Shown here: positions 1-10,720 of the stretch, piece after piece
Numbering within the stretch: position 1 is the first letter of the stretch
How the letters are laid out: each line of letters starts with the position of its first letter
Assembly: GCA_040349255.1 (NCBI GenBank)
Contig: JBEQUE010000123.1
Location: 52,059 to 116,058, forward strand
Reading direction: 5' to 3'
DNA: 64,000 nucleotides
Source: DATMER01 sp040349255
Lineage (GTDB): Bacteria > Acidobacteriota > Thermoanaerobaculia > Multivoradales > UBA5704
Program-made: the position numbers and the translations under genes
Notes under the pieces: generated by a model
Told to the model about the DNA's origin: nothing
What the model saw: only the letters and a program-made list of their open reading frames with translations
Databases searched by the model: none

Positions 1-185
1 CGGGCGTCGTAGATCGTGCCGCGCGGCGGATCGAGCTTGATCACGCGCTGCTGCTGGCGGGCGGCCTTGCCCGTGTAGTGCTCGTGGCGCATCACCTGGA
101 GCTGGTACAGCCGGCCGGTGATGGCCAGGATCCAGATCGCGCCGATCGCGGCGGCGATGCGGAGGCGGGGGAAGCGCACCTTCAC
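1..185 (-). CDS. ftsI: FtsI/PBP2-family division transpeptidase, N-terminal part (cut by window edge)
   Basis: Only the first 61 or so residues lie in the window. A short cytoplasmic Arg/Lys-rich start is followed by one membrane helix (AAAIGAIWILAITGRLYQLQ) and then RGTIYDARG, the conserved start of the periplasmic pedestal domain of class B penicillin-binding proteins. The GTG start overlaps the stop of the preceding ftsL-like gene (GTGA), so the two are translationally coupled. The order mraZ-rsmH-ftsL-ftsI is the classic start of the dcw cluster, and it supports FtsI, the septal peptidoglycan transpeptidase. The catalytic domain lies outside the window, so its residues cannot be checked. 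Confidence 0.88.
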   Translation of the reverse strand, partial: MKVRFPRLRIAAAIGAIWILAITGRLYQLQVMRHEHYTGKAARQQQRVIKLDPPRGTIYDA

Positions 186-526
186 GGCAGCTCCTCCCAG
201 AACACGACCTGCTCCAGCGTGGGCGGCTGCATGCCGAGCTCTTCGACGGCGCGGGTCTCAACCTGGGACGGGCTCGCCAGGTAGGCGGCCTCCAGGCGGA
301 GCTGGCGCTCCTTGCGGGTCAGCTCGGCGTGCTCGCGCTCCAGCTCGTCGATGTGGTAACCCGTGCTCAGCACCTGCAGGTGGATGCCGATGTAGGCCAC
401 GAGCCCGCCGCCCAGGCCGAACACGACCAGCAGCACGAGACCCAGCTCGCGCGTGCGGCGGCGGTCCCGCTCGCGCACGAGATAGGTGTTGGCCACCGGC
501 CGCCGCAGGGCGTAGGCGTTCCGCAA
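182..526 (-). CDS. ftsL: FtsL-like cell division protein
   Basis: A bitopic protein of 114 residues. It has a basic cytoplasmic N-terminus (RERDRRRTRELG), one membrane helix near residues 28-48 (LVLLVVFGLGGGLVAYIGIHL) and a periplasmic heptad-like stretch rich in Glu and Leu (residues 55-95) that fits the FtsL/DivIC coiled coil. FtsL joins FtsB and FtsQ to activate septal FtsWI. Sequence conservation in this family is very low, so the call rests mainly on size, topology and position: 4 bp after rsmH and overlapping ftsI. The start at the Met of MRNAYALRR leaves normal spacing to rsmH. Confidence 0.75.
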   Translation of the reverse strand: MRNAYALRRPVANTYLVRERDRRRTRELGLVLLVVFGLGGGLVAYIGIHLQVLSTGYHIDELEREHAELTRKERQLRLEAAYLASPSQVETRAVEELGMQPPTLEQVVFWEELP

Positions 527-530
527 GAGG

Positions 531-1460
531 TCAGATCCTCCGCGCCGCGCGCAGGCGGGCCGAGCGGGACCGGGGGTTGCGCTCCACCTCGGCCTCGGTC
601 GGCCGCAGGGGCTTGCGGGTCAGGACTTCGATGAGCTGCGTCTCGGACCGGGCGCGGCCGGTCACCGGGTCGATCTCGCCGCGGGCCGCGTCGCGCAGGG
701 TGTTCTTGACGATCCGGTCCTCCAGGCTGTGGTAGGAGATGACGACCAGCCGGCCGTCGGCCTCCAGCAGGTTGATCGTCTGCTCCATGAACTCCTCCAG
801 CCCGGAGAGCTCCTCGTTGACCGCGATGCGCAGCGCCTGGAACACGCGCGTGGCCGGATCGACGCGCCCCTCGCGATCGCCCGGCCGGCTGCCCTTCGCG
901 CGCTCGATGAGCCGCCGGAGCTGGCCGGTGGTCTCGATGCCCCCCTCCTCTTCGCGGGCGCGGACGATCGCGCGCGCGATGCGCCTCGCCTGCATCTCCT
1001 CACCGAAGTCCCGGATCATCATCTCCAGCTCCCCCTCCGAAGCCTCGTTGACCAGATCGGCCGCCGTACGCTCGGCGAGCCCCATCCGCATGTCGAGCGG
1101 TGCGTCGAAGCGGAAGCTGAAGCCCCGCTCCGGCGTGTCGAGCTGCATCGACGAGACGCCCAGGTCGGCCAGGACGCCCGCGACCTTCCCGATCCCCAGG
1201 CCGGCCAGAGCCTGCTCCAGCCGATGGAAGTTGGCATGGACGAAGCGCGCCCGGCCGCCGAACCGGGCCAGGCGCTCCGCCGCGAGCTCGAGAGCCCGCG
1301 GGTCGCGGTCGACTCCGACCACGCGAACCTCCGGCGAGGCTTCGAGGATCGCCTCGGAGTGGCCGCCGAGCCCGAGCGTGACATCGACGAAGAGACCGCC
1401 CCTCTCGACCGCCAGGTGGTCGAGGGTCTCCGCGACCATGACGGGCAGGTGCGCGTCCAC
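531..1460 (-). CDS. rsmH: 16S rRNA (cytosine(1402)-N(4))-methyltransferase RsmH
   Basis: 309 residues, the usual length. It starts with HLPVMVAETLDHL and carries the SAM-binding loop DVTLGLGGHSEAIL, then GVDRDPRAL, ADLGVSSMQLD, ERGFSFRFDAPLDMRM and, near the C-terminus, VISYHSLEDRIVK, all hallmarks of MraW/RsmH. The enzyme N4-methylates C1402 in the decoding centre of 16S rRNA. It lies directly after mraZ (gap of zero to one base) and before ftsL, the standard dcw position. The start chosen is the ATG of MDAHLPVMV, because the family begins its homology right there. Confidence 0.97.
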   Translation of the reverse strand: MDAHLPVMVAETLDHLAVERGGLFVDVTLGLGGHSEAILEASPEVRVVGVDRDPRALELAAERLARFGGRARFVHANFHRLEQALAGLGIGKVAGVLADLGVSSMQLDTPERGFSFRFDAPLDMRMGLAERTAADLVNEASEGELEMMIRDFGEEMQARRIARAIVRAREEEGGIETTGQLRRLIERAKGSRPGDREGRVDPATRVFQALRIAVNEELSGLEEFMEQTINLLEADGRLVVISYHSLEDRIVKNTLRDAARGEIDPVTGRARSETQLIEVLTRKPLRPTEAEVERNPRSRSARLRAARRI

Positions 1461-1904
1461 TTAGATGCCCAGGTCGCTGAGGGCACGGTAGTCATCCTCC
1501 GTGAACGGCTGGTCGGTCAACCGCGCCCGGAACCGGTCATGGTTCCAGACCACCAGGTGGTCGAGCTGTCCCATGACCACCACGTCTCCGGCCATCCCGG
1601 CGCTGTCCCTCAGGAGCTGCGGGATCAGGATCCGGCCCTGCACGTCGAGCTGCGCCTGCTGGCCGAAATAGCTCGCCCGCTCCAGGAAGCGCGCCCTCAC
1701 CGGGTTCGTGGACGGCAACGCCACCAGCTTGGCTTCGAGCTCCTCCCAGACCGGCAGCGGATAGATCAGCGCGGAATCCCCCAGCACGGAGGTGACGAAG
1801 AGGTCGGAGCTCCCGTGACGGTCCTCCAGCACCCGGCGGAAGTCGGTCGGGATCTTCAACCTCCCCTTGTCATCGATCTTGGCCGGTGAGCTTCCGCGGA
1901 ACAT
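1461..1904 (-). CDS. mraZ: Transcriptional regulator MraZ
   Basis: About 147 residues from MFRGSSPAKIDDKGRLKIP; a longer reading frame exists upstream but would run through the operator. Two SpoVT/AbrB-like repeats are visible: IDDKGRLKIPTDFR (near residue 9) and LDVQGRILIPQLLR (near residue 90), each with the family DxxGR core. MraZ forms a ring-shaped oligomer that binds tandem boxes in front of its own gene and represses the dcw operon. Four such boxes lie 58-92 bp upstream of this start, which supports both the start choice and autoregulation. Confidence 0.95.
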   Translation of the reverse strand: MFRGSSPAKIDDKGRLKIPTDFRRVLEDRHGSSDLFVTSVLGDSALIYPLPVWEELEAKLVALPSTNPVRARFLERASYFGQQAQLDVQGRILIPQLLRDSAGMAGDVVVMGQLDHLVVWNHDRFRARLTDQPFTEDDYRALSDLGI

Positions 1905-1961
1905 TTGTGGGGGACCCCTCCCCGAGTTACGACCCGTCTGGGGCGGGATCTTAGCAATCTG

Positions 1962-1996
1962 CTCCACTTTTGTCCATTTTCTCCCACTTTCTTCCA
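1962..1996 (-). promoter_or_regulatory. MraZ operator: four TGG-type boxes at 10-bp period
   Basis: On the minus strand the boxes TGGAA, TGGGA, TGGAC and TGGAG follow one another with start-to-start distance of exactly 10 bp (plus-strand positions 1992-1996, 1982-1986, 1972-1976, 1962-1966), separated by A/G-rich 5-nt spacers such as GAAAG and AAAAG. Known MraZ sites are TGGG-like boxes with 5-nt spacers, so this is the expected operator, placed just upstream of mraZ. One helical turn per box fits side-by-side contacts by neighbouring subunits of the MraZ ring. Confidence 0.8.
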
Positions 1997-2029
1997 CCGG
2001 ATCGCACGCGAGAGGCGAAAATAGAGCGC

Positions 2030-2106
2030 AAAAAGAAAAAGAACCCAAGGAACTGCAAGGACCTAAAGGACCAAGTCCTTTGTCCCTGCAGCCCTTGCAG
2101 TCCTTT
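2030..2106 (-). terminator. Rho-independent-like terminator after the mfd-foldase operon
   Basis: Directly after the stop of the 2115-3320 gene the minus strand has nested inverted repeats: outer arms around AGGACTGCAAGG and CCTTGCAGTTCCT, inner arms AAAGGAC and GTCCTTT around a TTG loop. A T-rich tail (TTCTTTTTCTTTTT) follows. This separates the mfd/foldase transcript from the mraZ operon. Confidence 0.65.
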
Positions 2107-2114
2107 ATGTCCCT

Positions 2115-3320
2115 TTACCGGGGAGGTGGCGGCGGAGGAGCCTGCTCGTTCGGCGGCTCCTCCACGACGGGCGGCGGCGTGTTCGTGATCGGCTTGGGCT
2201 CGGGCAGGGCGCCAGGCTCGCCGCCGACCGGGGTATCGGGGCTCAGGCTGGGCAATGCAGAAGCGTCCGTGGACGGCGCCAGGCCGAGCTTCTCGTCCTG
2301 GGTCTTCGGGCGGACGCCGAGCTGGCGGCGGAAGTTCGCGGCGTCGGGCGGCGGCTCGGTCACGATCAGCGACTTCTTCTCCAGCTCGGCCATGTAGCGG
2401 CCGATCTCGTCCTGCATCTTGAGGCGCTGCTCGCGCTGGCGGATCTGCTCCTGGACCTCGGCGAAGGCCGGGATGCGCGCCTCCTTGCGGTCCACCACCT
2501 GGAGCACGTGCAGACCGCCGCGGCCGGCAACCGGCTCGCTCACCGCGCCCGGCGCCAGCTTCCACACCGCGGCCTCCAGGCTCGCGTCGAGATCGCCGGG
2601 CGTGACCCAGCCGACCTCGATCACGCCGCTCGTCTGGCCCTTGCCGGAGGTCTGAGCCACGGCGTCGGCGAGCGACCTGCCGCCGGCCACGCTGCCGCGG
2701 ATCTGCGCGGCGAGCTGGCGCCGCTCGTCGGCGGTCGGCAGGCCGCCCTCCTCCAGCACGACGATCTCGCGGAGCTGCACCTGCTCGGGCTGCTTGAACT
2801 GCTCGCGGTCGCGCTGGTAGATGCGGCGCAGGTCGTCCTCGTCGAGCTTGATGCGGCTCTGGACCTCGCGGCCCATGACCTCGCGGGCCCGCAGGTCGCG
2901 GCGGAGCCGTTCGCGGAGCTGCGCCTCGGTCATCCCCGACTGCGCCAGCGCCGCCGCGAAGTCCTCGTCGGACTGGATGCCGAAGTTCTGCTTCATCTGG
3001 CCGATCTGCTGGGTGATCTCGGCGTCGCCGACGTTGACGTCGAGCTGCTGCGCGCGCGACTCGATGAGCAGCTCCTCGTAGAGGTCCTTGTAGGCGAGCT
3101 CGCCGATCTCTCCGAGGAGCTTCCCGCGCTCCTCGGCGTCCAGGTCGGGCTGGCGCAGGAGCTCCCGGGCCATGTTCGACCGCCGCTGCTCGTAGTCGTA
3201 GAGCGTGGCGATCTGGTCGTTGACGCGCAGGACGACCCGGTTGAGGACCTCGGCGCGCACAGCGGGCGAAATCGAAAGGAAGCCGAGGAGGAGGAGGGGG
3301 AGGAGTCTAGGTCTGCTCAT
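2115..3320 (-). CDS. SurA-like periplasmic peptidyl-prolyl isomerase/chaperone
   Basis: 401 residues. Signal peptide (residues 1-23, cleaved after VRA), then a SurA N-terminal-type helical domain (VLNRVVLRVNDQIATLYDYEQR), which in SurA binds unfolded outer-membrane proteins, and one PpiC rotamase-like domain at about 175-280 (VQLREIVVL ... GVIEVGWVTPGDL ... GGLHVLQVVDR). The C-terminus is a disordered tail rich in Pro and Glu ending in a run of six prolines. Its ATG overlaps the stop of the next foldase gene by one base (TGATG). E. coli SurA has two rotamase domains, this one has one. Role in outer-membrane protein folding is inferred from the family. Confidence 0.85.
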   Translation of the reverse strand: MSRPRLLPLLLLGFLSISPAVRAEVLNRVVLRVNDQIATLYDYEQRRSNMARELLRQPDLDAEERGKLLGEIGELAYKDLYEELLIESRAQQLDVNVGDAEITQQIGQMKQNFGIQSDEDFAAALAQSGMTEAQLRERLRRDLRAREVMGREVQSRIKLDEDDLRRIYQRDREQFKQPEQVQLREIVVLEEGGLPTADERRQLAAQIRGSVAGGRSLADAVAQTSGKGQTSGVIEVGWVTPGDLDASLEAAVWKLAPGAVSEPVAGRGGLHVLQVVDRKEARIPAFAEVQEQIRQREQRLKMQDEIGRYMAELEKKSLIVTEPPPDAANFRRQLGVRPKTQDEKLGLAPSTDASALPSLSPDTPVGGEPGALPEPKPITNTPPPVVEEPPNEQAPPPPPPR

Positions 3321-4140
3321 CAGAGATAAGAACCCTGGTAGTTGAACGGAAGATTCCGTCGGTGGACCACGACATTGTATTGGCTGCGCCCCTCCCTGAC
3401 CAGATCGGCCAGGAGCCGGTCCGCGCGCTCCTGCCGCAGGCGCTCGCGGATCTCCTCCCGGGCTTCTTCGAGAGGCACGGCCCCGGCCGGGAAGTGCTCC
3501 AGGACCTGGAAGACGTGGAACCCGTAGTCGGCCGGCACGACCTTGCTCACCTCGCCGGGCTTCAGGGCGAAGATCACGTCCGCGAACGCCGGCGGCAGGT
3601 TCTCGCGCGAGAGCTCGCCCTGGTAGCCGCCGGTCGCCGCGCTCGGGTCGCTGGAGAGCCGCCGCGCCAGCTCCGCGAAGTCGGCGCCGGCCGAGATGTC
3701 CTGCAGCGCGCGCTCCGCCGACGCCCGGTCCTCGGTCAGGATCTGCCGCAGCCGCACGCGCTCCGGGCGGACGAACTCCTGCCGGTGCGCCTCGTACCAG
3801 GCCGCGATCTCGCGCTCGGAGGGCTCGCTCCTGTCCAGGCTCCGGAGCAGGGCATCCGTCGCCTCGCGCGGCCCGCCCTTCCCTTCCGCCAGAAGCTTGC
3901 GGTCCACGGCCATGCGGACAAGGATCTTCTCCTCCAGGAACTGGTCGAAGAGCTGGGACAGCACGTCGCTTCCGAGCACGCCGTCCGAGTCGTCGGACAT
4001 CCTCTCCAGGTACGCCTCGAACTCGGAATAGCGCACCTCCCGGCCGCCGATCTGCGCCGCCACGTCGGGCGCCAGAGGCTCCGCCTTGCGGCAGGCCAGC
4101 GCCGCCAGCAGCAGGAGGAGGGAGACCCGGCGCGCACGTT

Positions 4141-4144
<4 letters not shown>
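3320..4144 (-). CDS. PpiC-type peptidyl-prolyl isomerase lipoprotein
   Basis: 274 residues, starting MKRARRVSLLLLLAALAC; Cys18 follows a lipobox (ALAC), so the mature protein should be lipid-anchored. A helical SurA-N-like part (to about residue 130) precedes a parvulin/PpiC domain (RVRLRQILTEDRASAERAL ... GGYQGELSRENLPPAF ... YGFHVFQVLEH). The ATG overlaps the mfd stop (ATGA) and its own stop overlaps the next foldase, so the three genes form one translationally coupled unit. A long alternative reading frame reaches back through mfd, but only this part has foldase sequence. The two adjacent foldases look like tandem paralogues. Confidence 0.85.
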
Positions 4145-7614
<3,470 letters not shown>

Positions 7615-7667
7615 AGGATGGGAGAGTTTATAGGAACCCCGCGAATCCGCGCCGCGGGGTTTTCACA

Positions 7668-7706
7668 CGATTCGACTCAGCGATCCGACTCAGCGATTCG
7701 ACTCAG
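7668..7706. repeat. Three tandem 13-bp repeats
   Basis: CGATTCGACTCAG is present three times head to tail; the middle copy has one change (CGATCCGACTCAG). The array overlaps the stop codon of the 7703-7993 gene. A GC-rich inverted repeat (CCCCGCG ... CGCGGGG, 7637-7659) lies just beside it, before mfd. Confidence 0.8.
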
Positions 7707-7993
7707 GAGGCCGTCCGGCGCCGGGAAGCCTCGATCCGCGCCGCGACCCAGATCGATCCGCGCACCAGGACGGGCGGAACGATCAGACAGGCCAGCACGC
7801 CGGACAGGAGCTGCGTCATCCACTCGGCCCAGGTGATCTCCTGGGGACCGAGCACGAAGCCGCGCAGGCTCACGCCGATACCCCAGAGGAGCGCCACCAG
7901 GATGCCGCCGCAGAGGGCCGATTCCGTCGCCGATTCGAGTCTCTTTTCCACCGTCGTTGCTCCCCTGTTGCCGGACCGCGTCTCGCGATCCAT
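7703..7993 (-). CDS. Small two-helix membrane protein, unknown function
   Basis: 96 residues with a polar, basic N-terminus (MDRETRSGNRGATTVEKRL), a first hydrophobic helix near 28-47 (GGILVALLWGIGVSLRGFVL) and a second near 61-82 (LLSGVLACLIVPPVLVRGSIWVA), ending in a basic tail. I do not recognise a family. The reading frame has the GC-rich third positions of its neighbours, which supports a real gene. It is separated from mfd by about 90 bp holding a short tandem repeat and a hairpin. Confidence 0.55.
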   Translation of the reverse strand: MDRETRSGNRGATTVEKRLESATESALCGGILVALLWGIGVSLRGFVLGPQEITWAEWMTQLLSGVLACLIVPPVLVRGSIWVAARIEASRRRTAS

Positions 7994-8061
7994 ACCTCCC
8001 TATACGGCAAAGCGCGTGCCAACCCCTCACCTCGGGACGGCTGTGGTAGGTTTCCGTCTCG

Positions 8062-8325
8062 ATGAGGACCCTGTCGCCGGACACTCCGCCCGAGATCGAG
8101 GAAATCCTTCTCGAAGGCTACCGGCGGATGACACCCCAGCAGAAGCTGGCGCGGGTCATGGATCTGAACCGGGCCGCCCAGGAGATGGCCGCGGCGCGAA
8201 TCCGGGCCGATTACGGCCCCGGTCTGTCCGAACGTGAGCTTCGGCTCCGCCTGGCCTCGCTCTGGCTCGACCGGGAGACCATGATCCGGGCCTTCGGATG
8301 GGATCCGGAGATCGAGGGCTACTGA
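8062..8325 (+). CDS. Small helical protein paired with a nucleotidyltransferase
   Basis: 87 residues, all-helical by composition. The motif MTPQQKLARVMDLNRAAQEM followed by YGPGLSERELRLRLASLWL is a pattern I have seen in short proteins encoded just before AbiEii/DUF6036-like nucleotidyltransferases in several phyla; I cannot name a family with certainty. It ends 2 bp before the next gene, so the two are almost surely co-translated. Partner or antitoxin of the transferase is a reasonable guess, not shown by the sequence. Confidence 0.7.
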   Translation: MRTLSPDTPPEIEEILLEGYRRMTPQQKLARVMDLNRAAQEMAAARIRADYGPGLSERELRLRLASLWLDRETMIRAFGWDPEIEGY

Positions 8326-8327
8326 CG

Positions 8328-8912
8328 ATGTCTCTGCCGGACGCCCTGCAAGCGATGCTGGAAGTCGCCCGGAAGCTCGAAGATCTCGGCGTTCCCTACC
8401 TGGTCGGAGGCTCCCTCGCCAGCTCGCTCTACGGCATCCCCCGGAGCACCCAGGACGCGGATCTTGTCGCCGATCTCCGGCCGGAGCACGTGCAGCCGCT
8501 GGTCGCGGCCCTGTCGCCTTCCTTCTATGCCGACTCCGAGCGGGCGGCGGACGCCGTACGCCGGCGGGCTTCCTTCAACGTGATCCACCTCGCGACCATG
8601 ACGAAGGTGGACATCTTCGTCATGACCGACGAGCCTCTCGATCTGGAGGAGATGGCCCGGCGCCAGATCCTGCCGGTCGGAGAGGCCGGCACGCCGGTCC
8701 CGGTGGCGAGCGCGGAGGATACGGTGCTCCAGAAGCTCGTCTGGTTCCGCAAGGGAGGCGGCGTGTCGGAGCGGCAGTGGAACGACGTGCTCGGAGTGCT
8801 CAAGGTCCGCCGCGGACGGATCGACCTCGACTATTTGCGACTCTGGGCCTCCCGGCTGGATCTCGACGATCTGCTCGACCGGGCCCTCGAGGACGCTGGA
8901 ACCGACACCTGA
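8328..8912 (+). CDS. Nucleotidyltransferase-fold protein (AbiEii/DUF6036-like)
   Basis: 194 residues. The N-terminal part has the polymerase-beta superfamily signature GGSLASSLYGIPRSTQDADL, i.e. GGS followed by an hDxD pair (Asp at positions of DADL), and a third acidic strand in KVDIFVM. The C-terminal part is helical (AEDTVLQKLVWFRKGGGVSERQWNDVLGVL), as in proteins related to the AbiEii toxin. An in-frame extension upstream exists, but the ATG at 8328 follows the stop of the small partner gene by 2 bp and begins the homology. Substrate unknown; a toxin-like or housekeeping transferase are both possible. Confidence 0.75.
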   Translation: MSLPDALQAMLEVARKLEDLGVPYLVGGSLASSLYGIPRSTQDADLVADLRPEHVQPLVAALSPSFYADSERAADAVRRRASFNVIHLATMTKVDIFVMTDEPLDLEEMARRQILPVGEAGTPVPVASAEDTVLQKLVWFRKGGGVSERQWNDVLGVLKVRRGRIDLDYLRLWASRLDLDDLLDRALEDAGTDT

Positions 8913-8973
8913 CCACGGAGGAGCCGGGCCGTGGTGTGCTACGCTCCCGGCGATTTCTACGGAGGGATACAAC

Positions 8974-9510
8974 ATGCCTGACCGTTTTCCCCAGGAGGCC
9001 GTGCTCCGGGACGGACGCCGTCTCATGCTCCGTCTGTTCACCGCCAACGACGTGGACGCGCTGTATCACTTCTTCCAGCATCTCCCGGAAGACGTGCGGC
9101 GCTTCGCCTGGGACCGCATCGACAGCCACGCCCTGGTCGAGACCTGGGGACGCGAGCTCGACTACGCCAAGGTCCTGCCCATCCTGGCCTATGACGGCGG
9201 CCGGGTCGTGGCCGACGCCACTCTCCACCGGCGCGAGGGCAGCCCGCTGCGCCTGGTCGGCCGCATCAAGTGGCTCATCGACCCGGAGTACCGCGGCCAC
9301 GGGCTCGGCACCATCCTGGTCAACAACTTCATCTCCATCGCGCGCAACAACGGCCTGCGCCACCTGACCTGCATGCTGATCTCGGACCTGGAGGCCGACG
9401 CCGTGAAGACCCTGAGCGACCTGGGCTTCGAGGGCTACACCATCCCCGGCTACGGGACCGATCCCGACGGCAGCCAGCACGACATGATCAAGATGGTCCT
9501 GAAGCTCTGA
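8974..9510 (+). CDS. GNAT-family N-acetyltransferase
   Basis: 178 residues with a GNAT fold: N-terminal LRDGRRLMLRLFTANDVDALYHFF, and acetyl-CoA binding motif A in LIDPEYRGHGLGTILVNNF (R-G-H-G-L-G, near residues 108-125), then ISDLEADAVKTLSDLGFEGY. Such proteins move an acetyl group to an amine, often a protein lysine or small molecule; the substrate here is unknown. An RBS-like GGAGGGA lies about 9 bp before the ATG. It stands alone, convergent with the cupin gene, with a strong inverted repeat between them. Confidence 0.85.
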   Translation: MPDRFPQEAVLRDGRRLMLRLFTANDVDALYHFFQHLPEDVRRFAWDRIDSHALVETWGRELDYAKVLPILAYDGGRVVADATLHRREGSPLRLVGRIKWLIDPEYRGHGLGTILVNNFISIARNNGLRHLTCMLISDLEADAVKTLSDLGFEGYTIPGYGTDPDGSQHDMIKMVLKL

Positions 9511-9515
9511 CCCAC

Positions 9516-9542
9516 GTAGGGCGCGGCCCGGCCGCGCCCTAC
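9516..9542. terminator. Hairpin between convergent genes
   Basis: An 11-bp perfect stem, GTAGGGCGCGG / CCGCGCCCTAC, with a 5-nt loop lies between the convergent GNAT and cupin genes and overlaps the cupin stop codon. It has no U tract, so it may stall both transcripts only partly or act with Rho. Confidence 0.5.
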
Positions 9543-9901
9543 GCCTCGTCGCGGCCGTGGGCGTGGGCCGGAGGCGAGGTCGCCTCGACCGCCTTGAACC
9601 GCTCCAGCACGCGGTATCGGTGCTCCGCTCCCTTCGGCACCACCCAGGAATCGCCGGAATTCAGCACGACCGTCTGCCCCTCGAGGGTCAGCTCGGCCTT
9701 GCCCTCCAGCACGTACCCGACCGTTTCGTAGTCGCGGCGGCTCGCCGGCTTGCCCTCCGTGCTCTCCTCCTCCCACAGGCGCATGGCCACATGGATTCCC
9801 GACGCAAGGTAGGTCTGTCCCATGGACCCGCGCGGCGAGTGTCTCGAATCGACCTTGGTGACGGTGGTATCGGCGGCATTAACGTTTGTCGTCTCAGCCA
9901 T
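9539..9901 (-). CDS. Cupin-domain protein
   Basis: 120 residues forming a single small cupin barrel: HVAMRLWEEE, then ETVGYVLEGKAELTLEGQ (motif 1-like, with the metal-site His largely lost), and SGDSWVVPKGAEHRYRVLE (motif 2, with His in GAEHRY). The substitution of several usual metal ligands suggests a sensor, isomerase or binding role rather than a dioxygenase, but this is inference. It ends in a hairpin shared with the GNAT gene. No functional partner is obvious beside it. Confidence 0.75.
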   Translation of the reverse strand: MAETTNVNAADTTVTKVDSRHSPRGSMGQTYLASGIHVAMRLWEEESTEGKPASRRDYETVGYVLEGKAELTLEGQTVVLNSGDSWVVPKGAEHRYRVLERFKAVEATSPPAHAHGRDEA

Positions 9902-10255
9902 CTCAGTCCTCCTCTCGATCCGGCATCAATGCATGAGCGCTGCCAGGGTCCATCTCTGACCCGCGCTCAGTCTTTGACCCACCCTTCTGGCTCAATCGCT
10001 GACCCGGACCTGCTTAAGTTATTGATTCTACGAGGCCGGCTTCAGAAGCCAATCCTGGCACAGTGGGTGCACTCCGAAGGGCCAAGACATCTTTGAGAGG
10101 GGTTGAGGTCGGTCGCTCCTGATTGGAGGGCTGGTGGCCGGGGGGACCAAACCCCCGGCCGGCGGTCAGAAGTCTTTGTTGTTCTTTTTTCAGGTCGGTT
10201 TAGGAGAATGGTCGAAAGGGGGTCCCGCAAGGGGCCCCCTTTTCGCATCACCGCG
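9902..10255. other. Gene-free region with IS-end-like repeats and two hairpins
   Basis: No convincing reading frame. Positions 9950-10012 hold short repeated words (CTCTGACCC, CTTTGACCC, CGCTGACCC) of the kind found at ends of IS elements, perhaps a remnant. Positions 10136-10160 form a 9-bp stem (GGCCGGGGG / CCCCCGGCC), with a T-rich stretch 14 nt later on the plus strand. A third structure at 10215-10242 is listed as a terminator. A plus-strand small RNA here is possible but unproven. Confidence 0.45.
10215..10242 (-). terminator. Strong hairpin terminator after the SUI1-like gene
   Basis: A 12-bp stem (AAAGGGGGTCCC / GGGGCCCCCTTT) closed by a four-base loop (GCAA on the plus strand, TTGC on the minus strand) lies 13 bp after the stop of the SUI1-like gene. 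The A/T ends of the stem give short U runs on both strands (TTTT on plus, TTT on minus), so it is probably bidirectional. Confidence 0.7.
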
Positions 10256-10642
10256 TCACCCGCCCGACCGCTTCGCCTTGTACCCCGCCTTCACCAGCTC
10301 GGCCAGGACCCGGTCGGCGTGATCTCCCTGGACCTCCAGCTCGAAACAGGGATCGCCGCCCGCGGTCTTCGACGCCTTGAGCGCGCCGCCGCCGCCGAAC
10401 AGGCGCTTCCATTCGCTCAGCAGGCGGGAGGCGTCGTCGCGGGTCAGTACCAGGGGAGCTGCCACGGTCACCGTCTTGCCGCCGCGGCCCTTGCTCTCGC
10501 GCCGCACCCGCACGTCCTGCTCGGCCGGTGGAAGGCTCCTCCACGGCTCGCGCGCCGGCGCGTCGGACCTCTTCTCGACCGTCCGCTCCGACGACCAGAC
10601 CAGCTTTCCGCCACCCTTGGGCTTCACCGGTTTCTCCCTCAA
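10256..10642 (-). CDS. SUI1/eIF1-like translation factor (YciH family)
   Basis: 128 residues. The C-terminal 80 residues form the SUI1 fold: VTVAAPLVLTRDDASRLLSE, LFGGGGALK (the glycine loop), then FELEVQGDHADRVLAELVKAGYKAKRSGG, matching the family's IQGDHRD ... GYKVKRAGG ending. The N-terminal 45 residues are basic and probably disordered. YciH-type proteins bind the 30S subunit and affect start-codon fidelity. It is divergent from lepA, another translation gene, and ends in a strong hairpin. Confidence 0.88.
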   Translation of the reverse strand: MREKPVKPKGGGKLVWSSERTVEKRSDAPAREPWRSLPPAEQDVRVRRESKGRGGKTVTVAAPLVLTRDDASRLLSEWKRLFGGGGALKASKTAGGDPCFELEVQGDHADRVLAELVKAGYKAKRSGG

Positions 10643-10720
10643 GCGCTCTCCAGGAAGAGCCGCACCCTCTCAAGCGTTGTAGGATGAAGGCCACTTGCCC
10701 TTGCCCGAGAGGATCCCTGT

